The notes below the pieces were generated by a model. The model was not told where the DNA came from and made no database searches. It worked only from the letters and a program-made list of their open reading frames with translations. Of a DNA stretch of 64,000 nucleotides, positions 1 through 8,787 are shown in pieces. The position numbers and the translations under genes are program-made. Within the stretch, counting starts at the first letter, position 1, and each line of letters opens with the position of its first letter. Origin of the DNA: Saliniradius amylolyticus (GTDB taxonomy: Bacteria; Pseudomonadota; Gammaproteobacteria; Enterobacterales; Alteromonadaceae); NCBI RefSeq assembly GCF_003143555.1, contig NZ_CP029347.1, positions 1,178,001-1,242,000 of the forward strand, read 5' to 3'.

Positions 1-156
1 TATCAAAGGAGCTTACGCTAGGTCAAAGTTAAGAGATCACAAATTATTTACAAATGGAATGTTCTATTTATTGGAATTATTTCGCCGTTTTTATGTGATT
101 TATTTTCCAATCAATAAGACTAATATGACAAGTGTCCAATCTTGAGGAGTCTTGTT

Positions 157-768
157 ATGAAGAATTTATTGGTAATTAAAACCAGCCTGAACGGCGATGC
201 AGGCAATTCCAACAAACTGGTGAACGCCTTTGTGGAGAAGCTGCAACAGCAGCGGGATGTTAGTGTAACTCAGCGTAATTTGGCCGAAGACAGTCTGCCA
301 CATCTGAGTCAGGCTGAGATGGCAAGCTGGATGACACCTGTCGATGAACGTGATGCTGGGCAGCAAGAACTGGCGGCAATTTCCGATACCCTGGTGAATG
401 AACTGCAGCAGCACGATACTTTGGTGATTGGCATGCCGATGTACAATTTCGGCGCACCTTCGGTGTTCAAAGCCTGGGTGGACCGGGTAGCGCGGGCCGG
501 TATTACCTTCCGTTATACCGAAAACGGCCCTGTGGGACTGGTGGAAAACAAAAAAGTGATCGTATTGGCTGCTCGCGGAGGCCAGTATCAAGGCACAGAC
601 AAGGATACTCAGACTCAGTATCTGAAAAATTTCTTTGCCTTTATCGGCATTTCTGATGTGGAGTTTGTGTACGCGGAAGGGTTGGCTATGGGCGAGGATA
701 GCTTTGAAAAAAGTTTTTCTGCCGCTAATGAAAAAATTTCTGAACTTCTTGGACAAACCGTTGCCTGA
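157..768 (+). CDS. azoR: FMN-dependent NADH-azoreductase
   Basis: A flavodoxin-fold quinone/azo reductase of 203 residues, the usual length for AzoR, which uses NADH and FMN in the cytoplasm to reduce azo dyes and quinones. The N-terminus (LVIKTSLNGDAGNSN) fits the phosphate-binding loop for FMN. The MPMYNFGAPSVFKAWVDRV segment near residues 95-115 is the family's flavin-contact region, and VLAARGG near residue 145 is also typical. The ATG at 157 is chosen because a GAGGAG Shine-Dalgarno lies 7-8 nt upstream. An in-frame TTG at 142 would put the SD inside the gene. It is monocistronic, with a strong terminator just downstream. Family assignment is secure; the physiological substrate is not visible. 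Confidence 0.93.
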   Translation: MKNLLVIKTSLNGDAGNSNKLVNAFVEKLQQQRDVSVTQRNLAEDSLPHLSQAEMASWMTPVDERDAGQQELAAISDTLVNELQQHDTLVIGMPMYNFGAPSVFKAWVDRVARAGITFRYTENGPVGLVENKKVIVLAARGGQYQGTDKDTQTQYLKNFFAFIGISDVEFVYAEGLAMGEDSFEKSFSAANEKISELLGQTVA

Positions 769-831
769 CCTTATGCAGTAAGTAAAGGTGCAAGCCTTTA
801 TGAATGTGTGTTCCTAGTTGAGTGTGCTCTT

Positions 832-862
832 AGGCCCTATCACCCCGATAGGGCCTTTTTTT
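832..862 (+). terminator. Rho-independent terminator of azoR
   Basis: A perfect 10-bp stem (832-841 with 847-856) with a five-base loop is followed by seven T residues. It lies 64 nt after the azoR stop codon. Confidence 0.9.
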
Positions 863-1096
863 ATGTCCAGGGATGGACGGTATCCCTCGAATGCAGGAGC
901 AATTCGAGGGATATGTTAGGGCAAGGGGGCAAGCTTTTGCTCAAAGCATGGACTTGAACGGTTCTAGGTCGGCGTATGCCACGGGCGCATGGATGCGCAG
1001 GAGTGGCGATGTCCAGGGATGGACGGGCAAATAATCGCTCCTGGGTTTTCTGCATTTCCGCCGTCTATGTCGGTTCTGTGCGCAATACGCACAGAA
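863..1096. repeat. Structured intergenic repeat block
   Basis: This fills most of the 459-bp gap between azoR and the S9 peptidase gene, and no convincing gene lies in it. An 18-bp direct repeat (ATGTCCAGGGATGGACGG) occurs at 863-880 and 1009-1026, each containing a small GTCC/GGAC hairpin. Between them, 881-913 holds an inverted repeat of about 12 bp around the element TATCCCTCGAAT. At 1074-1096 there is a further perfect 9-bp hairpin (TTCTGTGCG/CGCACAGAA, loop CAATA). The arrangement resembles REP/BIME-type intergenic elements. The last hairpin could instead be an operator or attenuator for the peptidase gene. Confidence 0.6.
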
Positions 1097-1227
1097 GGGA
1101 GTTCCTCACTCAACCGTCCTATCCATAAAGTTATCTCAACCTATTTGCTCCTTATGCACGCTTTGCGTTTTAATAGCGAGCAGTCAGAACGGCTTTATCG
1201 CTGTTTGTGCCTCCTTAAAGGAATCCA

Positions 1228-3723
1228 ATGATGCAGAACAAATCCAAGATTTTAACGGCGCTGGTCTTGTCCGGCGCACTGGCGGCCTGTAGCACCACCA
1301 GTCAGACTCCAGAAATGGACGCTTCGACGAATGCTGCAACAACTGCGGCCCCTGCGGTTCAGGCTGAATCTATGAGTCCAGCAACTGATGGCACCATTAC
1401 CCTTGAGCAGGTGATGGCGCACCCTGATTGGCTGGGCCGTCAGCCGCAAAAGCCATTCTGGAGCCTGGACAGCGAACAGGTGCGCTATTGGCGTAAACGT
1501 GACGGCCAGCCTATTGAGGATCTCTGGCAAAGTGACGCGGCCAATGCGGGCAATGGCGATAAGCTGAGTTTGTCTGAGTACCATCTTGCCGATAACGCCG
1601 ATCGTGTCTTTAACAGTGAACGCAGTCAGGTGTTGTGGGTTTTTGAGAATAATCTGTTTATTAAGAACCTGGATAGCGGCGAAGTGCGCCAGTTGACTCG
1701 TACTGACAAACCGATTCAGTCACCCCAGTTCCTGCTTGATGGACGCATTGCCTACCAAAGCGGCAACGGCTTCTATGCCATTCATCCTCAGTCCGGTTTT
1801 ACCGAGCTGTTGGTAAGCTGGCAGTTTAGTGAGCCGCCTAAGGCTAATAAGGAGCTTAACGATTATCTGGCCAGGGAACAGGTCAAGCTTATCGACTATG
1901 TGGCCAAGGAGCGTGCCGATCGTCACGCCAAGTTTGAGCACAAACAGGCCCTGCAGCAGCAAAACCCGGCCACCGGCCCACAGCCCTTTTACCTAAAAGA
2001 AGGCTTTAAGACCGTGGATGCGAGCCTGTCGCCTGATGGCAAACGGGTGATCCTGGCGATTCAGGAAGACAAGCCCAGCCGTAGCGACGGCGACATCATG
2101 CCGAATTACATCAATGAAGACGGCCGTATTTATGCTGAGTCAGCACGGCGCATGGTGGCCGATGCGGAGTCGGTCAATCAAGAATTGTTGCTGCTGGAGT
2201 TAGAGGCACATCAACAGCACGCGTTAAGCTACCAGACACTGCCTGGTTATAATGAAGATGTGCTGGCCGAGGTGAAAAAAGAAAACGCCGAGGCCAAAGG
2301 CGAAACCTATGAGCCCAATCGGCTGCCAAGGGATATCGGCCTGATGACCGATTGGTATTGGCATCAGAGCGCGATTGAATGGCATAACAGCGGCGAGCAA
2401 GTGGCGGTAATGCTGCAAGCCTGGGATAACAAAGACCGCTGGATCGCCACCGTGGATCTGAAAGACAGAGTGCTGGTATCGCAACACCGCCTGCACGACG
2501 ATGCCTGGATTAATTACAAATTTAATAGCTTTGGTTGGTTGAATAACAGCCAGCGGCTGTATTTCCTGTCGGAGCAATCCGGCTATGCGCATCTTTACCT
2601 GCAAACGCCGGGTACCAAGGAGCAGGCGCTGACCTATGGTGATTATGTGGTGGATGATCTGACGTTGACTCACGACGATCAGTACATCTACTTCCGCGCC
2701 AATAAGAAGCATCCGGGCATCTATGAGATCTACCGGGTGAACCTGGAAAATGGCGCCATTGAGCCTATTACCGATATGGGTGGCATGAACGAGTATGTGT
2801 TGAGCCCAGACGAGCAGAGGCTGATCATTACCCATAGTAAAATCACTATGCCGCCGGAACTCTATGTGCAAAGAGCCGATGTAGCGCAAAGACCGATGAA
2901 GCTGACCAGCACCGTCAGCGAGGCGTTTCAGTCACTGCCTTGGACCGCGCCCAAAATTATGCCTGTGCCGTCCAGTCATACCGACAAGCCGATCTACTCC
3001 AAGGTGTATTTACCGGAAGATTATCAGGCCGGGGAAAAACGCAAGGCGGTCATCTTTAACCACGGTGCCGGCTATCTGCAAAATTCCCATATGGGCTGGT
3101 CCGGTTACTTCCGTGAGTTTATGTTCCATTCTATGTTAGTGCAGCAAGGCTATGTGGTCATGGACATGGATTACCGAGCGTCTCAAGGCTATGGCCGCGA
3201 TTGGCGTACCGCTATCTATCGGCAGATGGGCACTCCTGAGACTCAGGATCTGAGTGATGGGGTTAACTGGCTGGTGAATAATGCCAATGTGGGCCGGGAC
3301 AATGTCTGTACCTATGGCGGCTCTTACGGCGGCTTTATGACCTTTATGGCCCTGTTCACCGAGCCGGATCTGTTCCAGTGCGGCGCTGCACTTCGACCAG
3401 TCACGGACTGGGCCTATTACAATACCCCTTATACGTCTAATATCTTAAACACGCCGCAGGTGGATCCCATTGCCTATAAGCGCAGCTCGCCCATTTACCA
3501 TGCTGAAGGTCTGGAAAAGCCATTGTTAATCAATGCGCCCATGATTGATGACAATGTATTTTTTGTGGATGTGGTGCGTCTGGTGCAGCGTTTGATTGAG
3601 CTTGAGAAGCAAGACTTTGAGACTGCCATCTACCCGGTGGAGCCTCATGGCTTCCGTCAGCCCAGCTCCTGGCTGGACGAGTATCGCCGGATCTATAAGC
3701 TGTTTGAGGAAAACCTCGAATAA
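1228..3723 (+). CDS. S9 family peptidase lipoprotein (DPP IV-like)
   Basis: An 831-residue serine peptidase of the prolyl oligopeptidase clan (S9B/S9C-like). The first about 25 residues are a lipoprotein signal ending in the lipobox LAAC, so the protein is probably anchored in the periplasm by its lipid. The middle region (about 80-600) fits the beta-propeller that gates access. The C-terminal third is an alpha/beta hydrolase with the nucleophile Ser699 in GGSYGG, an acid candidate in MIDDNV (Asp774/775) and His807 in EPHGF. Around the acid, the usual H-G before the acidic motif is replaced by N-A-P. Start: ATG 1228 (or 1231), with AAAGGA just upstream. It is monocistronic and ends at a strong terminator. 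It likely trims N-terminal dipeptides from imported peptides; specificity cannot be read here. Confidence 0.9.
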   Translation: MMQNKSKILTALVLSGALAACSTTSQTPEMDASTNAATTAAPAVQAESMSPATDGTITLEQVMAHPDWLGRQPQKPFWSLDSEQVRYWRKRDGQPIEDLWQSDAANAGNGDKLSLSEYHLADNADRVFNSERSQVLWVFENNLFIKNLDSGEVRQLTRTDKPIQSPQFLLDGRIAYQSGNGFYAIHPQSGFTELLVSWQFSEPPKANKELNDYLAREQVKLIDYVAKERADRHAKFEHKQALQQQNPATGPQPFYLKEGFKTVDASLSPDGKRVILAIQEDKPSRSDGDIMPNYINEDGRIYAESARRMVADAESVNQELLLLELEAHQQHALSYQTLPGYNEDVLAEVKKENAEAKGETYEPNRLPRDIGLMTDWYWHQSAIEWHNSGEQVAVMLQAWDNKDRWIATVDLKDRVLVSQHRLHDDAWINYKFNSFGWLNNSQRLYFLSEQSGYAHLYLQTPGTKEQALTYGDYVVDDLTLTHDDQYIYFRANKKHPGIYEIYRVNLENGAIEPITDMGGMNEYVLSPDEQRLIITHSKITMPPELYVQRADVAQRPMKLTSTVSEAFQSLPWTAPKIMPVPSSHTDKPIYSKVYLPEDYQAGEKRKAVIFNHGAGYLQNSHMGWSGYFREFMFHSMLVQQGYVVMDMDYRASQGYGRDWRTAIYRQMGTPETQDLSDGVNWLVNNANVGRDNVCTYGGSYGGFMTFMALFTEPDLFQCGAALRPVTDWAYYNTPYTSNILNTPQVDPIAYKRSSPIYHAEGLEKPLLINAPMIDDNVFFVDVVRLVQRLIELEKQDFETAIYPVEPHGFRQPSSWLDEYRRIYKLFEENLE

Positions 3724-3748
3724 TCGAGTTTATATTTTGTGTGTTAGA

Positions 3749-3775
3749 GGGCTGTCAGTGATGACAGCCCTTTTT
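3749..3775 (+). terminator. Rho-independent terminator of the S9 peptidase gene
   Basis: A perfect 9-bp stem GGGCTGTCA/TGACAGCCC with a four-base GTGA loop is followed by five T residues, 25 nt after the peptidase stop. The convergent oxidoreductase gene ends at 3795. Confidence 0.92.
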
Positions 3776-3794
3776 GCTTTCTTGAGGGAAATTT

Positions 3795-4838
3795 CTAAGA
3801 GGTCAGAGTTAACCGTTGGCCTGCCTGGTGGCTACGTTGGGCCAGCTCAATCAGTCGAATGGAGTCCAGCGCGTTGTCAGCGCTAACCGTTAGCGGCGCA
3901 TGGTAACGAATGGCGTTAGCCACTTCTTGATAAAAGTACTGATAGCCGCCGGTCTGGGTGGCGATGACCTGCTCCCCCGACTCTTGATACAAGGTGCCGT
4001 AATGATTTTCATCCTCTGCTGCCCATTCTGAACGGTCAGGCGTCTTTCCAGCGCGCAGCCGCTCTTCCTGTGGATCCATGCCGTACTTCAAATAAGTGCC
4101 CCGATCACCTTGAAGTTTAAAGCGTAATTTGGGGCCAGCGGAGAAGGCATCGGCGTGCAATAGCACTTCTTTATCCGCGTAATGGAGCTGTAGATGAAAG
4201 TAGTCACAGGTTTCGGCGCTATCGCGACTGTTTTTTAAGGTGGCGCTGATTGCCTGCGGCCAGCCAAACAGAGCCAGCGCCTGGTCAATAAGGTGTGGGC
4301 CTAAATCATACAGGATGCCGCTTCCCGGCCCCGCTTGCTCGCGCCAGCGTTGGCGGGGCTGGGGCCGGAAGCGGTCGAAGTGGGACTCGAAGCCTTTGAT
4401 TTGGCCCAGCACATCTTCTGAGATGAGTTGCTGAAGGGTCAGAAAATCCCCGTCCCAGCGGCGGTTATGGAAAGGGGCCAGTATCTTGCCGCTTTGTCGG
4501 GCCAGGAGAATTAACTCTTCGCCCTCAGCGACAGTCAGCACCAAAGGCTTTTCCAGAATTACGTGCTTGCCCATCATCAGAGCCTGCTTAGCGAGCGGAT
4601 AGTGAAACTGATTAGGAGCGGTGATGACTACTAATTCCGAATCCGATTGCTGGATTAAGGATTGTGCGTCACGAAACAGTTTAACGTCCGGAACTATGGA
4701 GCTGGCCTCGTTTTGCTGTGAGGTACTCACTGCAGTCAGACTAAATCCGGCCTGGCATTGAATAAATGGCAGATGAAAAACTCTGGCCGAGAGCCCGAAG
4801 CCGATTAACGCGGTGGAGATGGGTTGTGATTGTGACAT
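3795..4838 (-). CDS. Gfo/Idh/MocA family oxidoreductase
   Basis: A 347-residue NAD(P)-dependent dehydrogenase of the glucose-fructose oxidoreductase/inositol dehydrogenase family. The N-terminal Rossmann fold has the nucleotide-binding loop IGFGLSARVFHLPF. The family signature EKPLVLTVAEGEEL lies near residue 95, and the C-terminal half is the predicted substrate-binding beta-sheet domain. The N-terminal start resembles the putative MviM/YhhX-type oxidoreductases; the sugar substrate is unknown. ATG 4838 is preferred because it opens directly before the conserved N-terminus. An in-frame ATG at 4868 would translate through the upstream gene's terminator hairpin and has no Shine-Dalgarno. The start lies immediately after that terminator's U-run, so expression needs read-through or a promoter that is not obvious. 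Confidence 0.88.
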   Translation of the reverse strand: MSQSQPISTALIGFGLSARVFHLPFIQCQAGFSLTAVSTSQQNEASSIVPDVKLFRDAQSLIQQSDSELVVITAPNQFHYPLAKQALMMGKHVILEKPLVLTVAEGEELILLARQSGKILAPFHNRRWDGDFLTLQQLISEDVLGQIKGFESHFDRFRPQPRQRWREQAGPGSGILYDLGPHLIDQALALFGWPQAISATLKNSRDSAETCDYFHLQLHYADKEVLLHADAFSAGPKLRFKLQGDRGTYLKYGMDPQEERLRAGKTPDRSEWAAEDENHYGTLYQESGEQVIATQTGGYQYFYQEVANAIRYHAPLTVSADNALDSIRLIELAQRSHQAGQRLTLTS

Positions 4839-4866
4839 AAAAAAGCCCCGCAATTGGTTGCGGGGC
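4839..4866 (-). terminator. Rho-independent terminator overlapping the next gene's ribosome-binding region
   Basis: A perfect 9-bp stem (GCCCCGCAA/TTGCGGGGC, loop of four) is followed on the minus strand by six U residues. It ends the transcript of the beta-barrel gene at 4885-7179. The U-run abuts the ATG (4838) of the oxidoreductase gene, and the only G-rich stretch that could act as its Shine-Dalgarno is in the hairpin's 3' arm. Confidence 0.88.
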
Positions 4867-4884
4867 ATTGTAGCAATGGGAGGC

Positions 4885-7179
4885 TTACAGCATCCAGGCG
4901 TAACTGAATTTCATAAATACCGACTGCTCGTCACGGGTATAGCCTGCCACAACATCATCGGTAAACCCGTGATCGGCGTAGCCCACAAAGAAGGACGTCA
5001 GAGGGTTGACCTTATAAGAGTAGAGCAGTTGAGTGCCCAGGTCGGTACTTTGCTCGGTGACGTCGTCCAGATAATTGGCCTGATTACGCTCGATGTCCGA
5101 GTAGATCAGCGACAGGCGCAGGTACTGCTTGGCATCGAACTGGTAGATGAAACGGGTGTCGGTCAGGTTGGCAGTAAAAAGAGGCGCATCTGCGGCGTCC
5201 ATGGAACGATATGTATGGCGAAGCTTTAGCTTGAAATGGGCACCAAGATTCCAGTCGGCCACGGCCTGAAAGCGGAAATGATCGCCTAAGCGGTCATTGG
5301 CAAAGTCGATTTGTTCGCCATGTTGAATGTCTAAATTCATGTACCAGTTGGCATTGGGGCGCATTTCAGCAAACAGATAGTAGAGATACTCGTCATACAG
5401 TCGGGTGTTACCGTCAATGGCAAGGCGGGAGGTATCCCGGCGTTGACCCACGCGCTGCCGCTCAACATAACCAAGCTGCACATAAGACTGCTTGACGGCG
5501 TCCAGGGTAATATTGGCCTCGTTCTCTCGTTCGATCAGCTCGCCGTTGGTATTGTGGGTGATATCCCAGTCACCGCGTAGGCGGAAGCGGCTCCACCATG
5601 AGCTTTCGTTGTACCAAGCGTAGCCACCACCGGCAACCGTTTTAACAAAGTCGCTGCGCGACTCAAAGCCTAAATCGGCGCGAAAATCTTTGCCTTGGTA
5701 AGAATGGCTGACATAGGCAAACCAGTCGCGCTCATCATGGTTCAAATCCACACGATAGGCTTTATCGTCGATATCGGTTTGTTGTAGGCGCAGGGCTGTC
5801 TCAGTGAACTCTTGCGAAGACTGGCACTGCTCATCATCGCAGAACTCCTGATAAAGTCCATTAGGGTAACGAGTGCTGGAATGTACGTACTGCACTCTGA
5901 CCGTATCCTGTTCGTTGACGCGGTACTTGGCATCGCCACCGTACACCGTATTTCGATAGTCATCCGCCTGACGGTGGGTACTTACCCAGCCCAGAGAAAG
6001 GTTGTCTGAAGCGTCGTAGCGGTAGCGCAGCGCAGCATTCTGCGACTCCCGCTCTAGTTCGGCAATGGAGGAGCCAATATTGCCCGGCACAATAAAGGTG
6101 GTATTAATGTCATTGGCGCCAAACACGCCCAGTGTGTGGTCACCGGCGCGACCGGTCAGTTTGGCGCCATAATCGGGCGCGCCGACGTTTCGGGTATAGA
6201 TCAGGTTATAGTTACTGGCAAAATAATCGGCATTTTCTAGAAAAAATGGGCGCTGCTCAGGGAAAAACAAGGTAAAGGTGTTGTTGATGCTAAGCTGGGC
6301 GACATCCGCTTCCACCTGAGAGAAATCCGGATTTAAAGTGGCCTGCAGCGACATTTCTGGGGTCACCCCCCATTTTATATCCAGTCCCGGCTCCAGCTTG
6401 CTGTCGTAGTCCCAGTTCAGGGTTTCTGCCGGGTCACGGCTGCGACTGCGACTGGTCACCAGAGTGGGAACCAGGGTCAGATCGGTGCCTTGCTCGGCTT
6501 CGGCAAAGCCCTGCAGTGGACTTAACTGACACAGGGTGCAGGCATTACTGCGATCCTTAGGTAAGTTGGACAAGCGTAAGCGTTCATCACGCGGGTAGAA
6601 GCGCACAAACTCGGCCTGCCAGGTTTGGGTGCGATCCGACTCTTTAAAATTTAATATCCGCAGCGGGATGGCCATTTCGACCTGATAGCCATCTTCGGTG
6701 ATCTGGCCGGCCGATTGCCAGATGGCATCCCAGCTGTCGCTTTCCTGACCGGTCATTTCATTTTCGATGGCATCCCCTTGTACGCCAAAAGGATTCACAA
6801 AAAACTGATAGGCAAGGCGGCTGTCGTTAAAGGTATCCAGCTTGACGCCCACAGCGTCATCACTCCAGATGTTATCACGGTCACTGTAAAAGGCTCTGAT
6901 ATCATTGGGGTTTGGATCTTTGGCATCAAACGCCAGGTAGAGCGTGTCACCACTTTCAAAAATGCGCAGTGTGGTGTTCACAGGGGATGGGGCATTTTCG
7001 TCTGGCCAGGTAACGTAACTGAGCTCACGCACACCGGCTTGTTGCCATATCGACTCATCGATTTTCCCATCAATCGTCACATCGGCGGGTAGGTTGGGGA
7101 TTTGAAAAGGCGCCATGGCGGCATCGTCGGCGAAGGCGGTACTGGCTAATAGTGATACAGCGATAAGTCTCGTTCGCAT
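4885..7179 (-). CDS. CBM9-like/DUF5916 outer-membrane beta-barrel protein
   Basis: A 764-residue exported protein of the family annotated as carbohydrate-binding family 9-like with a DUF5916 C-terminal region. The signal peptide is MRTRLIAVSLLASTAFA. The CBM9-like beta-sandwich spans about residues 25-210 (VTIDGKIDESIWQQAG, then LYLAFDAKDPNPNDIRAFYSDRD). The remainder has alternating aromatic/polar strands typical of a large outer-membrane barrel and ends in FSYAWML, with an aromatic near the C-terminus as BAM substrates have. Start ATG 7179 is chosen over 7194 because it begins the signal peptide. The ligand is unknown; homologues often accompany peptidase or TonB genes. It ends in the terminator at 4839-4866. 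Confidence 0.85.
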   Translation of the reverse strand: MRTRLIAVSLLASTAFADDAAMAPFQIPNLPADVTIDGKIDESIWQQAGVRELSYVTWPDENAPSPVNTTLRIFESGDTLYLAFDAKDPNPNDIRAFYSDRDNIWSDDAVGVKLDTFNDSRLAYQFFVNPFGVQGDAIENEMTGQESDSWDAIWQSAGQITEDGYQVEMAIPLRILNFKESDRTQTWQAEFVRFYPRDERLRLSNLPKDRSNACTLCQLSPLQGFAEAEQGTDLTLVPTLVTSRSRSRDPAETLNWDYDSKLEPGLDIKWGVTPEMSLQATLNPDFSQVEADVAQLSINNTFTLFFPEQRPFFLENADYFASNYNLIYTRNVGAPDYGAKLTGRAGDHTLGVFGANDINTTFIVPGNIGSSIAELERESQNAALRYRYDASDNLSLGWVSTHRQADDYRNTVYGGDAKYRVNEQDTVRVQYVHSSTRYPNGLYQEFCDDEQCQSSQEFTETALRLQQTDIDDKAYRVDLNHDERDWFAYVSHSYQGKDFRADLGFESRSDFVKTVAGGGYAWYNESSWWSRFRLRGDWDITHNTNGELIERENEANITLDAVKQSYVQLGYVERQRVGQRRDTSRLAIDGNTRLYDEYLYYLFAEMRPNANWYMNLDIQHGEQIDFANDRLGDHFRFQAVADWNLGAHFKLKLRHTYRSMDAADAPLFTANLTDTRFIYQFDAKQYLRLSLIYSDIERNQANYLDDVTEQSTDLGTQLLYSYKVNPLTSFFVGYADHGFTDDVVAGYTRDEQSVFMKFSYAWML

Positions 7180-7300
7180 GAAATAGAGGTCCAAAAATTG
7201 TTAGTCAGATTGCCTTGGTCGCCAGTATGGGGAGATAGGTTTACAAAGCAATAAGGTTGAGATCAAGCAACCGGATTCTTCGTTAAATGCTGACCGGCAT

Positions 7301-7927
7301 TTATTGGGGGCTACGTAACATCTTTTGTGAGCACCATTCTGCTAACACGATCATAAAGCCCGCCAAAGCTCCAAAAAGATGCGCATCGGTCGCGACAGCG
7401 GCGTTTATCCAGCGACTAATATCGGCGCTGGCGCCAAACCACTGTTCGTAAGCCAGCTTTGCGATGAGACCAGCGAGCAGCAGCCAGCCTGATTTAAGAC
7501 CATAGCGGATGTCCTGCACCGCGCCCCAGGCAAAGAGCCCGTGCAAGGCTCCGGACAGACCTACGTACCACAGCATATTTTCGACAAACCAGAAAAGCCC
7601 CAAAGTGCAGCCTAATGCGCATAGCATAAACCGCAGCAGAAGCCCGCCGGTGCGATAATAATCGCCATGCAGTGCCCAAAGCAGAGCCACTCCCGCTAGG
7701 TTGAGTAGCAAATGGTTAATATTAGTGTGCAGTAGGTTGGCACTAAGCAATCGCCACCACTCATGGCTTCGAACTAACACTCGATCGTAGATCAGTTGTT
7801 GATAAAGGGTATCCGGTGCAGCAAACAGCAACAGACAAAGCAGAGCCAAGAATAAGGGGCCAGCGTATTGATGAGGTTTTAGAGGCAATGACATAGGGCG
7901 ACGATTTTTTGCAGGTATAGTAGCCAT
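7301..7927 (-). CDS. rrtA: Rhombosortase (rhomboid-family intramembrane protease)
   Basis: A protein of up to 208 residues with about six membrane segments and the compact layout of the rhombosortase subfamily of rhomboid proteases. The catalytic serine is in GLSGALHGLFAWG (about residue 129), and the partner histidine lies in ATDAHLFGALAG in the last membrane helix. LLHTNINHLLLNLAG is the conserved rhomboid segment after helix 1. In established biology, rhombosortases process proteins with a C-terminal GlyGly-CTERM tail. I see no such tail in any protein of this window. Start: ATG 7927 or ATG 7894 (MSLPLKPHQ); neither has a clear Shine-Dalgarno. Confidence 0.85.
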   Translation of the reverse strand: MATIPAKNRRPMSLPLKPHQYAGPLFLALLCLLLFAAPDTLYQQLIYDRVLVRSHEWWRLLSANLLHTNINHLLLNLAGVALLWALHGDYYRTGGLLLRFMLCALGCTLGLFWFVENMLWYVGLSGALHGLFAWGAVQDIRYGLKSGWLLLAGLIAKLAYEQWFGASADISRWINAAVATDAHLFGALAGFMIVLAEWCSQKMLRSPQ

Positions 7928-8019
7928 TTTTGTTAGTAACGACCAGCCCAGTCCATGTTTATAGCGAAATTGCTAAGCGCCTGATAAAGTGGGCGTCTTT
8001 ACGTGCGACGGAGTCGAGC

Positions 8020-8775
8020 ATGATAAGCATCGATCACAAACAGGCTGTGTTAGTGCTGACCCTAAAACGGTCAGAGAAGAAAAATGCCATTACTCTGCCT
8101 ATGTATGCGGCGATGGCGGATGCATTGGAAAAAGCCAAAGAAGATGAGAGCTTGCGGGCGGTGTTAATCCGTGGGGAAGGCGCCGACTTTACCGCGGGTA
8201 ATGATATCTCAGTTTTCGCCGAGGCCGGCAATGAGCACTTAGGCGATACGGTGCGCTTCATGCACGCGTTAAAAAACTGTCCGCTGCCGGTGGTGGCTCA
8301 GGTACAGGGCCGGGCGATAGGTATTGGCACCACCTTGCTGCTGCACTGTGACCTGGTCTATTGCGCCGACAATGCCCAGTTCTCTTTGCCTTTTGTTGAT
8401 CTGGCGTTGGTGCCGGAGTATGCCTCCAGCTACCTGTTGCCTAAGTTGGTGGGCCATCGTAAGGCCGCCGAATGGCTAATGCTGGCTGAACCCTTTGGGG
8501 CCGAAGAGGCGCGGGAGTTTGGTCTGGTGAATGCGGTTATCAGCGAAACTGAATTGGAAGCCAGTGCCTGGCAGGCGGCTTTAAAACTGGCAGCGAAGCC
8601 AAAGTATGCGCTGGCGTTGACCAAGAAGCTGATGAAGTATGAGCAACAGGCGGTCACCGCGCATATGAACGAGGAGCTGGACTTTTTTCTGGAACAGGTT
8701 CAAAGCCCAGCCGCAAAGGAAGCTTTTCAAGCGTTCCTGGAAAAGCGGACCCCGGATCCGAAGATTTATCAATAG
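8020..8775 (+). CDS. Enoyl-CoA hydratase/isomerase family protein
   Basis: A 251-residue crotonase-fold enzyme. The CoA/oxyanion segment is DFTAGNDISVF (about residue 65), followed by the second oxyanion-forming glycine region GRAIGIGTTLLLHCDLVYC and then FSLPFVDLALVPE, where hydratases usually carry a catalytic acid. The N-terminus (VLVLTLKRSEKKNAIT) is the canonical opening. ATG 8020 has a GACGGAG-like Shine-Dalgarno; an upstream in-frame start at 7930 lacks family support. The gene ends 12 nt before the gamma-glutamyltransferase start, so the two are probably cotranscribed. It may act on a medium- or short-chain acyl-CoA; the substrate cannot be set from sequence. Confidence 0.9.
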   Translation: MISIDHKQAVLVLTLKRSEKKNAITLPMYAAMADALEKAKEDESLRAVLIRGEGADFTAGNDISVFAEAGNEHLGDTVRFMHALKNCPLPVVAQVQGRAIGIGTTLLLHCDLVYCADNAQFSLPFVDLALVPEYASSYLLPKLVGHRKAAEWLMLAEPFGAEEAREFGLVNAVISETELEASAWQAALKLAAKPKYALALTKKLMKYEQQAVTAHMNEELDFFLEQVQSPAAKEAFQAFLEKRTPDPKIYQ

Positions 8776-8787
8776 GAGAGATGTAGT

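Noticed and set aside
166-756. Minus-strand 196-codon ORF opposite azoR
   Set aside because: It is fully antisense to a well-supported gene, has no recognisable motif and is a shadow of azoR codon use.
989-1231. Plus-strand ORF before the S9 peptidase
   Set aside because: It lies in a repeat and hairpin block, has no plausible ribosome-binding site or family feature and runs into the true gene start.
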